A DNA stretch of 61,871 nucleotides from Pseudomonadota bacterium (GTDB lineage: Bacteria; Pseudomonadota; Gammaproteobacteria; Burkholderiales; Thiobacillaceae), in contig JAKADY010000013.1 of assembly GCA_021826065.1 (NCBI GenBank), positions 1 to 61,871 on the forward strand. The letters are read 5' to 3'. A model generated the notes under the pieces. That model was not told the origin of the DNA. It saw only the letters and a list, made by a program, of their open reading frames with translations, and searched no databases. Both the position numbers and the translations under genes were made by a program. Shown piece by piece: positions 46,703-58,800 of this stretch; positions within the stretch are counted from its first letter, which is position 1, and every line of letters starts with the position of its first letter.

Positions 46703-49120
46703 TTAAAGACTGGACCTGCTGAAGACCCCCGCCGCCAACAGATAGCCCAACACCGCCAACACAACCACCGCGCTGAAACCCAGGTGCATGGCCAGCCACG
46801 TGGCCAGCACCGCGGCCACCACCGACACGCAGGCGTTGATGCCCCAGGCCCAGGGGATGAAGGCCGGGGCCGCGTTCGCCAGTTGCCTGAGCCCGATGGG
46901 GAAGGGCATGCCCATCGCCAAGGCGATCGGTGCGATGAGCGCGAGGCTCACGACGATGCGTCCGGCGTCGGGCAAGCCGGCCAGGGCGTGGAAGACCGGG
47001 GGAAGCAGCAGCAGGTAGGCCAGGGCGAGGCCGGTGATCACCAGCGCCGCCCCGACGACGATGCGCCGGGCCTCCCAGGCCAGGCGGCCGGCCAGCCGGC
47101 TGCCCAGCCCGGCGAAGAGCAGGAAGCCGGCCAGCACCACCGCCACGGCGTAGAGCGGGTGGCCCAGGAACAGCATGAAGCGCTGGATGAAGGCGATCTC
47201 GACGAACATGAAGGCGAGCCCCAGCAGGGCGAAATAGCCCAGCACCGCGGCGCGCCCGCGCCGCGGCAGGCGCTGCCCGGCCAGGACCAGGGGCAGCAGG
47301 ATCAGGGCGACACCGATCACGGCGGCCTGGATCAGGGTGGCCACCAGGACCGGATAGCCCCATTCCATCAGCGACACACCGCCGCGCTCGCGCAACCACA
47401 GCCACTCCGGCAGGCTCTTCCAGCGAAAGAAATGGAAATGGAAGGGCCGGTCGTCGCTGGCGGGGGTGATGCGGTACTTGTAGCGCTCCATGAAAGCCTG
47501 CCGCTGCGGCCCCAGCAGGGCCTGCAGGGCCTCGTGGAAGTAGGGCCGGGCGAGGCGGTTGTAGCGGTTGGCCTCCGCCGCGGGCATGCCCGGATACCAG
47601 TCCGCGTCGAAGCCACGGCTGTGGCAGAAGGCGCGCAGCCGCTCGATCTGCGCCTGGGTAAACGGCTTGTTGCCGACCAGCAGCGTACCCGTCTTCCAGC
47701 TGCGGATGAGCACCAGGTGGGCCCCCGGATCGGTAACCCCGCGCGCCTCCAGGGCGGCGATGGCGGCGGCGGCGAGCTTGACCAGGTCGCGCGGCGGCAG
47801 GTCGACCCAGCGGGTGATGGCGAGCAAGCCGCCGGGCGCGAGCCGGTCCAGATAGGTGTTCAGGGCCTCCACGGTGTAGAGATAGCCCTCCGCCAGCGCG
47901 GTGAGCCCCGCCGCCGAGGCTCCGAAGCTGTCCACCAAGGCGAGCTGGATGAGGTCATACTGCGCTCGGCTGCCGGCGACGAAGGCGCGCGCCTCGGCGA
48001 TGTGCACGCGCACCCCGGGTTGGCGGTAGGGCCGGCCGGAAAACCCGGCCAGGGGCCCCTCGACGAGCTCGACGAGCTGCGGGTTGACCTCGACGGCGTC
48101 CACCGAACGGGCGCGGTGATAGAGGGCCTGCAGCACCGTCTCACCGCCGCCCGCCCCCAGGATCAGCACGCGCGGCCGGGTGAGCAGATGATAGGGCAGC
48201 GCCCAGGTCAGACCGTCCAGATAGGCCAGCGGCCCCAGGTTGCCGTTGAAGCGCACGACCGGCATGGGGCCGTCGCCGTCGACGAACACGCCGAGCTGCT
48301 CGGGCGGCTCACGCGCCGCGGCGAGGCTCAGGCCCGGCGCGTGGCGGAAGGGCACCTGCGGGCTGGCGACCACGGTGATCGACCCCAGCGGACCGGAGCG
48401 CTCGGCCACCACCCGCGTGCCCATGATCCGCAGCGTCTGCGCCAGGTCCTTGTATTCCAGGGGCTTGAGCTGCAGCCAGGCACCGGGCAGCAGGGCGAGC
48501 AGCCCGCCCAACGCCAGCAGGGCCCAGGCCGGCCGCCGGCGCAGCCCCAGGTTGAGCGCCGCGGCAGCGAAACCCAAGGCGCCGATGACAGGCAGGGCGC
48601 GCTGGGGTGGGAGTGCCATGAGCAGGACGATCACCCCCAGCGCCCCCAGCCCCGCCCCCAGGATGTCGGCGGCATACAGCCGCGGCGCCTCCGCACCGAA
48701 GCGGCTGAAGGCCAGGCACAAGGCCAGGGCGGCGGCGAGGAAGGGGATGAGCAGACACAGATAGACCATCCCCAGGCGCAGGAACTGGCGCGGCTCCCAA
48801 ATCGCCTCCAGCGGATTGAAGGCGATCGCCTGGGCGATCAGGAAGCAGGCCACAGCGCTCAGCCCGAACACCGCGGCGGTGGCCGAGAAGACCGCGCGGT
48901 GATGCCGCATAAGCGGCTCGCGCAGGATGGCCGTGAGGGTCCCCGCCGCCCCCCAGCCCAGCATGGCCACGCTGATCATCATGTAGGCGAAGTGGTGCCA
49001 CTGGATGATGGCGAACAGCCGCGTGAGCAGCACCTCGTAGGCCAGGGCCGCACCCGAAAGCAGCCCCACCGCCAGGTAGGGCGGGGTGTGGTCATTCCTC
49101 ACGACATTCATGGACATCAT
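46703..49120 (-). CDS. multi-pass membrane protein with spermidine-synthase-like domain
   Basis: An approximately 805-residue protein with membrane helices at both ends and a cytoplasmic Rossmann domain between. The middle has RVLILGAGGGETVLQALYH and VDAVEVNPQLVEL, the SAM/putrescine aminopropyl-transferase fold, and the QYDLIQLALVDSF motif. The acidic catalytic Asp pair expected in a true synthase is not obvious. The start at 49120 has AAGGTGG upstream. Related proteins are widespread, with no established function. Confidence 0.8.
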   Translation of the reverse strand: MMSMNVVRNDHTPPYLAVGLLSGAALAYEVLLTRLFAIIQWHHFAYMMISVAMLGWGAAGTLTAILREPLMRHHRAVFSATAAVFGLSAVACFLIAQAIAFNPLEAIWEPRQFLRLGMVYLCLLIPFLAAALALCLAFSRFGAEAPRLYAADILGAGLGALGVIVLLMALPPQRALPVIGALGFAAAALNLGLRRRPAWALLALGGLLALLPGAWLQLKPLEYKDLAQTLRIMGTRVVAERSGPLGSITVVASPQVPFRHAPGLSLAAAREPPEQLGVFVDGDGPMPVVRFNGNLGPLAYLDGLTWALPYHLLTRPRVLILGAGGGETVLQALYHRARSVDAVEVNPQLVELVEGPLAGFSGRPYRQPGVRVHIAEARAFVAGSRAQYDLIQLALVDSFGASAAGLTALAEGYLYTVEALNTYLDRLAPGGLLAITRWVDLPPRDLVKLAAAAIAALEARGVTDPGAHLVLIRSWKTGTLLVGNKPFTQAQIERLRAFCHSRGFDADWYPGMPAAEANRYNRLARPYFHEALQALLGPQRQAFMERYKYRITPASDDRPFHFHFFRWKSLPEWLWLRERGGVSLMEWGYPVLVATLIQAAVIGVALILLPLVLAGQRLPRRGRAAVLGYFALLGLAFMFVEIAFIQRFMLFLGHPLYAVAVVLAGFLLFAGLGSRLAGRLAWEARRIVVGAALVITGLALAYLLLLPPVFHALAGLPDAGRIVVSLALIAPIALAMGMPFPIGLRQLANAAPAFIPWAWGINACVSVVAAVLATWLAMHLGFSAVVVLAVLGYLLAAGVFSRSSL

Positions 49121-49168
49121 GCCACCCACCTTGCCAGGTGTCGCGGGCAAGCCCGCTCCCACACACCC

Positions 49169-49915
<747 letters not shown>

Positions 49916-49987
49916 GGATGTCCCCGACTCAGTGTGGACACTCTCAGTGTAGACCCTGCGCCGTGCCGCACGGCGGCCGCGCACGCC

Positions 49988-51889
<1,902 letters not shown>

Positions 51890-52100
51890 GTGCGGGGCGA
51901 TACTTTTGTTGACGAGACCTGGGGATCACCTTCAGATGCGTCCTGTCGAAGTCGCCCGCCCCCGCGAGGGGGCAGGTCGAGGTAGGCGTGACAAGGTCCG
52001 CTAATATCGATGTCCGCACCCATGAGGGCCGTCCATGCGCAGGTAGTCGGTGTCCCCGGCTCGGGTTGTCGTACGGTCTGGCAATGCGGTGTCGAGACTC

Positions 52101-52135
52101 AAAAAAACGAGCGGGCGGCCCAAAGCCACCCGCCC
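52101..52135 (-). terminator. rho-independent terminator after the DksA-like gene
   Basis: On the minus strand GGGCGGGTGGC pairs with GGCCGCCCGC-type sequence around a TTTG loop, followed by T residues (seven). It lies 14 nt past the stop codon of the DksA-like gene. Confidence 0.8.
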
Positions 52136-52148
52136 CGCCCGCGGAGGA

Positions 52149-52547
52149 TCAGATCGAACCGTGTTCCTGGCCGGCGTAGGTCTTCTCGTGCAGCGCCTGA
52201 CACGCCACACAGCGCACGGCGGCGGGGTTGGCGACCAGCCGGGCCACCGGGATCGGCGCACCGCAGTCCTGACACAGGCCATAGTCGGGGCTCTCCATCC
52301 GGCGCAGTGCGGCGTCCAGCTCGCGCAGCTGGCGGATCTCGTGATCCAGCCGCGCCGCCGAGAGGTCGCCCAGGGTCACCGCCAGCGCCTCGTCCGAGCT
52401 GTCGCCGGAGGCGCGCCCCAGCACCTCGGCATATTGGGTCTGTCCGCTCTCCTCCAAGGCCGCCGCCACCTGTTTCAGCAGCGCCTCGCGGCGGGTCTGC
52501 AGGGCGTTGCGGATGTTGTTCAGGTCCTCGGGCTGCAAATGGCTCAT
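52149..52547 (-). CDS. DksA/TraR-type zinc-finger protein
   Basis: A 132-residue DksA-like transcription factor. The coiled-coil region is LNNIRNALQTRREALLKQVAAALEE, and the finger is CQDCGAPIPVARL with VRCVACQ (CX2C-17-CX2C), binding zinc. It lacks a clear DxxDxA tip, so it may be one of the short homologues. Acts on RNA polymerase by the secondary channel. AGGTAGG precedes the ATG. Confidence 0.86.
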   Translation of the reverse strand: MSHLQPEDLNNIRNALQTRREALLKQVAAALEESGQTQYAEVLGRASGDSSDEALAVTLGDLSAARLDHEIRQLRELDAALRRMESPDYGLCQDCGAPIPVARLVANPAAVRCVACQALHEKTYAGQEHGSI

Positions 52548-52697
52548 GGCCTACCTTTCCTGTACCGGTTTGCGAGTCTTCTCATTTCTGATATTGGCAC
52601 GGCTGGGCCCCAGTTCAAGCCCGCAGGCCGCTCTCCGGTGCATGAGCCCTGCGGTGGCCGTGCCGATGGCCGCCCGGGCGGGTAGAATTATGGTGCC

Positions 52698-52773
52698 GCC
52701 CCCGTAGCTCAGTGGATAGAGCATCCCCCTCCTAAGGGGAGGGTCACACGTTCGATTCGTGTCGGGGGCGCCA
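52698..52773 (+). tRNA. tRNA-Arg(CCT)
   Basis: A 76-nt cloverleaf: acceptor GCCCCCG pairing with CGGGGGC, anticodon stem TCCCC/GGGGA around CTCCTAA (anticodon CCT, codon AGG), TTCGATTC T-loop and encoded CCA. A TAGAAT at 52683-52688 could be its -10. It stands directly before the flagellin gene island on the opposite strand; no att duplication was seen. Confidence 0.96.
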
Positions 52774-52847
52774 CCCACACCTCATTCCCCGTGCCCGGTG
52801 TAACCTGATTGGAACGGGTCACACACGCCCGTCGGTGATGCGCCCGC

Positions 52848-53222
52848 TCACCCCGACTCCGCCCGGTTCAGGGCGATGATCAGCTCCGCCTCGCCGCGCG
52901 AGATGCCGCAGCGGCTCGCCAGCTCCTGCGCCGTCAGCCCCTCGCGCGCCAGCCGCACGGCGCGGCTGTAGGGGGTGTCCTCCTCGGGCCGTTCGGTCGC
53001 CGCGCTGTTCAGCCGCGACTCGACGGCGTCCACCCGCTCACGCAGGGTCGCGAGCTCCCCGCGCAACCGCGCGATTTCGGCCGTCGCCGCGTCCGCGGCC
53101 GACTCCACCGCCGCCTTGTTCCGCCGCCGCCGGGAGAAGACAGCCACCTCCAGCAGATAGACCAGGCTGGCCAGGATGACGGCGATGAGCAGCTCGCGCC
53201 AGGTGATGACGATGGCATCCAT
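52848..53222 (-). CDS. DUF2802 domain protein
   Basis: A 124-residue protein with one N-terminal membrane helix (about residues 10-28) and a coiled coil. The C-terminal YSRAVRLAREGLTAQELASRCGISRGEAELIIALNRAE is the DUF2802 signature. Family members often sit in flagellar or chemotaxis operons of gammaproteobacteria. It follows flaF by 60 nt on the same strand. Confidence 0.85.
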   Translation of the reverse strand: MDAIVITWRELLIAVILASLVYLLEVAVFSRRRRNKAAVESAADAATAEIARLRGELATLRERVDAVESRLNSAATERPEEDTPYSRAVRLAREGLTAQELASRCGISRGEAELIIALNRAESG

Positions 53223-53282
53223 TTCGGTGGATCAGGCTGGGATGCCACCATTTTAGCCAGCATGGCCGCAGAGTGTGGAGCA

Positions 53283-53675
53283 TCAATGTTCAGGCGCGGG
53301 ACCGGGGTCTCCGCGCAGACCGGCGGCGATGTTGCGATTGATGGCGATCAGGATGTCGAGCTTTTCGGGTTTTGGGTCGGCTATGAGCTCAAGGCTGCGC
53401 TTGTCTATGAAGGCCGTAAGATTAAGCAGATTCTGCCGCACTTCCGCCGGCAGGGGGTGTTCCGGATCGAGCAGTTCGGCCTGGAATAGGGTCCAGACGC
53501 GCAGGTTGTGCCGTACGGCATGCTCGATGAGTTCACCACGCTGCGATTCGTCGGCCTGCTTCGCTTGGGCCAGCATATCGGCAACCCGGGTCAGGACATT
53601 GGCCTCCAGTTCCCGCCCGGTGAGGGTCGATTTTTCAATACTTTGGTAGGCATCAAGCGCCAGACGAGTTGACAC
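53283..53675 (-). CDS. flaF: flagellar biosynthesis regulator FlaF
   Basis: A 130-residue helical protein of the FlaF family. DAYQSIEKSTLTGRELEANVL and NLRVWTLFQAELLDPEHPLPAEVRQNLLNLTAFIDKR match, with the conserved N-x-R-x-W-x2-F region. In Alphaproteobacteria FlaF promotes flagellin translation or secretion and opposes FlbT. It overlaps flbT by 23 nt. Confidence 0.85.
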   Translation of the reverse strand: MSTRLALDAYQSIEKSTLTGRELEANVLTRVADMLAQAKQADESQRGELIEHAVRHNLRVWTLFQAELLDPEHPLPAEVRQNLLNLTAFIDKRSLELIADPKPEKLDILIAINRNIAAGLRGDPGPAPEH

Positions 53676-54051
53676 CGCTCCGCTCCTGTTCCAGTTCCAC
53701 TAACTCACGCACCGTGCGCAAGGCCGGGTAGAAACGCCCACAAGCCAGGTCGGCGTTGGTCCTGGCAATGATATCGGCCGCATCGGGCCAGGACTTGAGC
53801 GCCTCTTGCACCAACAGGGCATACTTTTGCTGGTAGTCGAACAGGTTGGCAGCGTCCATGTACATGAGCTGGACGCACAGATACACCCGTTTGGCCAGGG
53901 TATCGGCGGACTGCTCGGTCAGGATGTCCTTCTCGCGCAACACCGGCACGTCGTTGAGCACCGTCAATTCGGCACCATGCGGGCCGTTTTGTAGGACGGC
54001 ACCGGCGATGAAGAGCTTCTCACCCGGTTTGAGGCTGAGCTTCAGCGGCAT
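53653..54051 (-). CDS. flbT: flagellin mRNA regulator FlbT
   Basis: A 132-residue protein of the FlbT family: LKLSLKPGEKLFIAGAVLQNG at the N-terminus and LMYMDAANLFDYQQKYALLV in the middle. Caulobacter FlbT binds the 5' UTR of flagellin mRNA and triggers its decay. Here the flagellin gene is two genes upstream, with a stem-loop in its leader. FlbT/FlaF pairs are typical of Alphaproteobacteria. Confidence 0.88.
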   Translation of the reverse strand: MPLKLSLKPGEKLFIAGAVLQNGPHGAELTVLNDVPVLREKDILTEQSADTLAKRVYLCVQLMYMDAANLFDYQQKYALLVQEALKSWPDAADIIARTNADLACGRFYPALRTVRELVELEQERSGVNSSGA

Positions 54052-54111
54052 GGGTTGCCCCCTCCGGCATGGGTGTACGGCGCAAGGCGACAGCGCCCGG
54101 CGATGATGCGG

Positions 54112-54792
54112 TCAAAGGAGTCCGGCCTGCGCGAGATCATCTGCCCGGCCAAACGTCATGGTATTCGCCCGCAGACCTTCCACAATGCGGCTTAGGAGGG
54201 CAAAGCCCTGGTCGTCAGACGCCATCCGGGCTTGTCCCGCCTCGGGCCACATGGGCGGACGCCTGAAGGCATCTGTCATCGCGTCATACAGTCGTGTCAG
54301 TTGCTCGCGATAGTCGCCCAGGGCGACAACATGGCCCTGCCATTCCTGATCGGGCGCGTCGTTGGCGGGAAGGCGCGGCAGCTCTGGCAGGCGCGGCGAG
54401 TTTTGGGTCTCAGGGGGCACTGTCAGGGCCTCGAGCTGCTGTCGCAAGGCGCTGATCGAGCGTAGATAAGCAAGACGCTCCTCGCTGCCGATTGGGAAGG
54501 GCGGATAGTTCTTGACCAGGGCGCCGATCTGCGCCCTCAGTTCGCCGACCAGACGATCGGCCTCCTGCAACCTTCGGCGCTGATCGGCAAGTGTCTGGAG
54601 GGCGACGACGGTCTGCTCCTTCTGCTGCCAGAGAAGGGCAAACGCGCTGAGCCTCGCCGACGTCGGCGCGGCCTCACTGGCGCCCGCGGTCGGGCGCAAA
54701 GACACCACAGCATCGACGGCGCCGCGCGCAGCCGCAGCGGCCTTCTCCACCGGCCAGGAGGAGACACCGGCGACGATGCCGATTGTGTCCAT
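54112..54792 (-). CDS. hypothetical protein in the flagellin module
   Basis: A 226-residue protein between flagellin and flbT. The first 60 residues are Ala-rich and weakly amphipathic, followed by a charged helical stretch (FALLWQQKEQTVVALQTLADQ) and a Pro-rich end. No known family. The C-terminus TFGRADDLAQA resembles the end of the HepT protein at 18890. AGGAGG precedes the ATG at 54792. Its place suggests a role in flagellin handling. Confidence 0.65.
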   Translation of the reverse strand: MDTIGIVAGVSSWPVEKAAAAARGAVDAVVSLRPTAGASEAAPTSARLSAFALLWQQKEQTVVALQTLADQRRRLQEADRLVGELRAQIGALVKNYPPFPIGSEERLAYLRSISALRQQLEALTVPPETQNSPRLPELPRLPANDAPDQEWQGHVVALGDYREQLTRLYDAMTDAFRRPPMWPEAGQARMASDDQGFALLSRIVEGLRANTMTFGRADDLAQAGLL

Positions 54793-54815
54793 GGCGGCCT
54801 CCTGTGCAAAGGCCC

Positions 54816-54834
54816 GCGCCGGCTGGGCCGGCGC
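54816..54834 (-). terminator. hairpin between flagellin and the next gene
   Basis: GCGCCGGC and GCCGGCGC form a perfect 8-bp stem with a 3-nt loop (CCA on the minus strand), 30 nt after the flagellin stop. There is no T run, so it may end only part of the transcripts, or protect the flagellin message 3' end. Confidence 0.6.
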
Positions 54835-54863
54835 AGGCACTCAAATGGACAAACCGGCTGGGA

Positions 54864-55715
54864 TCAGAACAGCCTGAGGATGCTCTGCGCCGCCTGCGAG
54901 GCGAGTGAGAGCGAGGTCACCCCCAGCTGTTGCCTGGTCTGCAGCATCAGCATGTTGGCCCCCTCCTCATTGGTATCGGCCACCGTGAGCTTGGTCGCCC
55001 CATCCTTGAGGGTGTTGACCATGTCGGTGATGAAGGTCTGATGATAGGTCAGCACACTCAGGTTGGAGGCCAGCTCGGAGGACCTGCTGCGCAGCGTGGC
55101 CAAGGCACTGTTGAGGGTAGTCTCTATACCATTGAGTTCAGCAGCGGTATCGAGATCACCCGTGGTGATGCTACCAGAGCCCGTGGCGGTACCGCCCGAG
55201 ATGCCCAGGCCAGCCGCCGTGGCGTTGAAGCCGCTCATGACCAGCGAGGTCGAGGCGTTTTCGTTGAAGTTGACCGTCAGGGTCGTCGAGCCAGTTAGGA
55301 AGTTGACCCCTTTGTAGCTGGCGTCTTGCTGGAAATTGTTGAGCTGACGGATCGCCTCGTTGTACTGGGTTGCCAAACCCGCGAGCAATGTCCCGCTATT
55401 GGCGTCGTTCAGGGCGTTACGCGCCTGGTTAACGATGGAGCGCAGGTTCTCGATCACGCTGGTGATGGCCTTGACGCCGTTGTCGGCTGCCTTGACGGTC
55501 TGGATGGCCTCGCTGATGTAGTCCTTCAGGCCATTGAGCAGGTCGGCGCGTTGGTTGTGCGCGCGGGCGGCAAAGTAGTTGGTCGGGTTGTCCACCGCGC
55601 TGTTGACCTTGAGCCCGGTGGCCAGGCGCTCTTGGGTGCGCCCCATGAGCTCGTTGGTGTTTTGCAGGCTGACGAGGTTGGCCCGCATGGCGGCGGTAAG
55701 GGTGATTTGCGACAT
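54864..55715 (-). CDS. flagellin
   Basis: A 283-residue flagellin with intact N-terminal (TLTAAMRANLVSLQNTNELM, RLATGLKVNSAVDNPTNYFAA) and C-terminal (MLMLQTRQQLGVTSLSLASQAAQSILRLF) helices. The variable middle is short, with Ser/Thr-rich stretches (GGTATGSGSITTG) that could be glycosylated. It is the type common in Alphaproteobacteria. GGAG lies 7 nt before the ATG, and a sigma-28 promoter and leader hairpin precede it. Confidence 0.93.
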   Translation of the reverse strand: MSQITLTAAMRANLVSLQNTNELMGRTQERLATGLKVNSAVDNPTNYFAARAHNQRADLLNGLKDYISEAIQTVKAADNGVKAITSVIENLRSIVNQARNALNDANSGTLLAGLATQYNEAIRQLNNFQQDASYKGVNFLTGSTTLTVNFNENASTSLVMSGFNATAAGLGISGGTATGSGSITTGDLDTAAELNGIETTLNSALATLRSRSSELASNLSVLTYHQTFITDMVNTLKDGATKLTVADTNEEGANMLMLQTRQQLGVTSLSLASQAAQSILRLF

Positions 55716-55750
55716 GGCATGACTCCTTTTCTAGGATGGTTGGGAACGAT

Positions 55751-55769
55751 CCAGGGAATTCTTCCCTGG
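55751..55769 (-). promoter_or_regulatory. stem-loop in the flagellin mRNA leader
   Basis: CCAGGGAA and TTCCCTGG form a perfect 8-bp stem with a 3-nt loop. If transcription starts about 55770, as the sigma-28 element predicts, the hairpin is the very 5' end of the flagellin message, 36 nt before the ATG. It is a candidate target of FlbT. Confidence 0.55.
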
Positions 55770-55777
55770 CATGCCTG

Positions 55778-55804
55778 ATATCGGTCTTGAGGCGAGGCGC
55801 TTAA
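55778..55804 (-). promoter_or_regulatory. candidate sigma-28 (FliA) promoter of flagellin
   Basis: On the minus strand TTAAGCGC (55797-55804) and ACCGATAT (55778-55785) are 11 nt apart. They match TAAAGTTT at four and GCCGATAA at six of eight positions. The promoter lies just after the stop of the glycosyltransferase gene. Confidence 0.55.
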
Positions 55805-55817
55805 TGGTATTTTCGTA

Positions 55818-58800
55818 CTACCCCGGTAGCCAGGCCGCGAGCCAGCGATCGAGATGGTCCTCCAAGAGCCACTGGCTGCGTATGTATTCTCGTAGGCGCT
55901 CGCCCTCCGCTTGTAAGGCCGTGCGGTCGCTGACGCGTTCCATGATCGCCTCGTACCAGGCCTTGAAGCGGTTGGGAACCCGCGTGACCGGATAGTCGCC
56001 GCGATAAGGGGTGATGTCGGTGCACACCACGGGATAGCCAAGGATGCCATATTCGAGCAGCCGCAAATGGCTCTTGGCATGGTTGAAGGGGACGTCCTCG
56101 AGGGGGGCGACGGCAAGGTCCAGGTCGAGGCTGGCAAGCTTGGCCGGGTAGTCTGCCAAGGGCACGCCCGGGTGGAATTCCTTCACATAAGGGCGCACCT
56201 CATCGAGGCACATACCGAGGAAGACCCAATCGATGTCGTTGGCCGTGGCCTTGACGACCTCGCTGATGATGGCCAGGTCGCCGTGGTGCTGCGCTGCCCC
56301 GGCCCAACCCACGCGTGGCTTGCCCTCACGCCGTTTCGGTTGCGGCAGCTCCAGCCAGACGGCGCCTTCGAGATGGTTTTGCACCACCACGACGGGTGGC
56401 CCAAGCCTGCGGTATTCCTCGGCGAGATACTCGGTCGAGACGACGAAGCGGTCGCACAGCCCGACGGCCTTGCGAAAGCGCTTGTAGAGGTCTTTTTGCT
56501 CGACGAATTGACGCTTGACCGGGCTTTTGACGGGGACGTTGGTGATGAGATCGTCGATCTCGAAGACGCGCAAGGCGCGGCTATAGTCCCGGTATCGCTC
56601 GATGAGTCGGATCTGTTCGTCGGTGACCTGCCGCTGCAGCACGATGGCATCCGGCTGCATGCGGGCGAGCTCGGCTGGCCCTAGGTAACCCCCCGTCTCC
56701 CAGCCCATGACCCGTCCGGCTCGGTTCAACACGCGCATGGGGGCAATGATGCGGTATTCGCCACAGCCCTGGCGGTCGGCAGGGTGCGCCAGCACACGCG
56801 GACGGGGGCGCCACTCCGGGTCCCAGGTAAGCGCCGGTGCGACCTCGATCTGGTAGGCATGCTCGCGCTTGAGGCTTAAGTTGCGGTTGTACATGGGGTC
56901 ATGCCCAAGCTTGTCACCCCATCGGGTGAACATGGCGCGGGTGGCAGCCGAAAACTCTTTTATTTGCTCCGCCGCCCACTCTCGGTTCTCCACCATCCTC
57001 CTGCGTGTAGCGTTTCCCTCGTGCATCAAAGTGGCGTAGGGCGTCCAGAGCACCTTGAGCCCCATAGCCCGCACCTTGAGGCAGAGATCGACGTCGTTGA
57101 AATTGATCTGCAAGCCTTCGGCATCCATGCCGCCGAGCGCCTGGTAGAGTGTGCGGCGAATGAGCAAACAGGCCCCCGTCACAGCACCGGAGGCATGCGG
57201 CAAGCGTAAATGTCCATAGTAGCCCGGCGTATCAGCGGGCTCACCAATATAGGGATGATCTGCCGCACTGCCACTCAAGCCGATGACGACACCGACATGT
57301 TGGATGCGCCCGTCCGGATAGAGCAACCGCGCGCCAACCACCCCGACGTCCGGTCGCTGGCCCAGCGCTAACATCTCGTTAAGCCAGCGGGGTTCGCTCA
57401 CTGCCACGTCATTGTTCAGATGCAGCAGGAATTCGCCCCTCGCCACTTCTGCGGCCAAGTTCATCATGGCGGCATAGTTGAAAGGCTGGTCATAACGCAA
57501 CCAGCGAAAACGCTCGCCCAGACGCGCCTCGAGTGACTTGTAATAGTCAAACACGGCCGGCTCGTCGCTCGCATTGTCGATGAGCAGGATCTCCCAGCGG
57601 CGATAGCGGGTGCGCTCGATCAGGCTCTCGATGCAGCGCCCGAGCAGGTCCAGCCGATTGCGGCTGGGGATCAAGATGCTGACCAAAGGCTCTTCATCCC
57701 AGCGATAGGTGATGCGCAGCGTGCCCGGCAGGGCGGCATTCGTCTCGATTTGCGCATCCAGCCCCAGTCGCTTGAGATGCGCCTGCAACGCCTGCATCCG
57801 GCGTTCGGCCAGGGTCTGCGGCGGGACGATGGCATGCCCGCCAAGGGGGTCGCGATGCAGCAGGACATCGGCGATGTGGCCAATGCCGGCATCACCGACG
57901 GCCTCCCAGGCCCTGAGCTGCAGGTCATAGACCTCGACACCGGCGGCCTCCGGCCGATAGCCGCCGATGCGACGAAAGAGTTCGCGGCGCATCAACCACA
58001 GGCCGCCGACCACGTAAGGCGCCGCGCGCAAGGCGTCGATGTCGAAATCGCTCTTGAAATAGGGCTGGGTGCGGTTGCCTTCGGCGTCGAGGCGGTCTTC
58101 GTCACTATAGGCGGCCTGCCAGTCGGGGTGTAGGGCGAACTTATCGGCAAAGGTGTAGAGGGCATGCGGGGCGAGCCGGTCGCCTGCCTCGATCTGACCG
58201 ACGATATCGGCCTCGACCTCCTGCAGCAAGCGGTCGAGGGTGGCAACCGCCTCGGCATCGGCGGCGATCGGATGCCATTGGATGATGGGGTGAAAACCGA
58301 GCAATGCCTCGGGGCAGGGTTGCCGGGCGACGATGCTGATGCGCCAGTGTTCCCAAAGCTGCTCGCCCATGGCCGCGAGGGTCGGGATCAAGGCGTTGAT
58401 GCGCTCGTCTTCGGCAATGATGCCGAGATGGAAAAAGACCCTGGGCTCGATGTCCGCCATACGCGCCCGCATCGCCTCCAGCATCCATCCCTGTGGGGTG
58501 TGTGTGGCGATCCACAAGGCATAGAGTTCCTGGGGGTCGGTCTTGAGCAAGGTACGCGCCTGCCCGGGATGGGCCGTCGCGACCAGGCTGACCGACTCCA
58601 ACAGCCGCCGGTGGGACTCTCCGGCGACCGTGACGGCGATGCGGTCGGTGGCCATGTGTTGCAGGTGGCCCCGCACCTGGGCATCGTCCTGTAACAAGCG
58701 CGCGGAGGTGATGCCATACCAGGTATCGATCCGCCAGCCGCTGCCTTCCAACAGGGATTGGATGGCCGCCGGCGTATAAAGCCGTTGGCCTTCATCCGTC

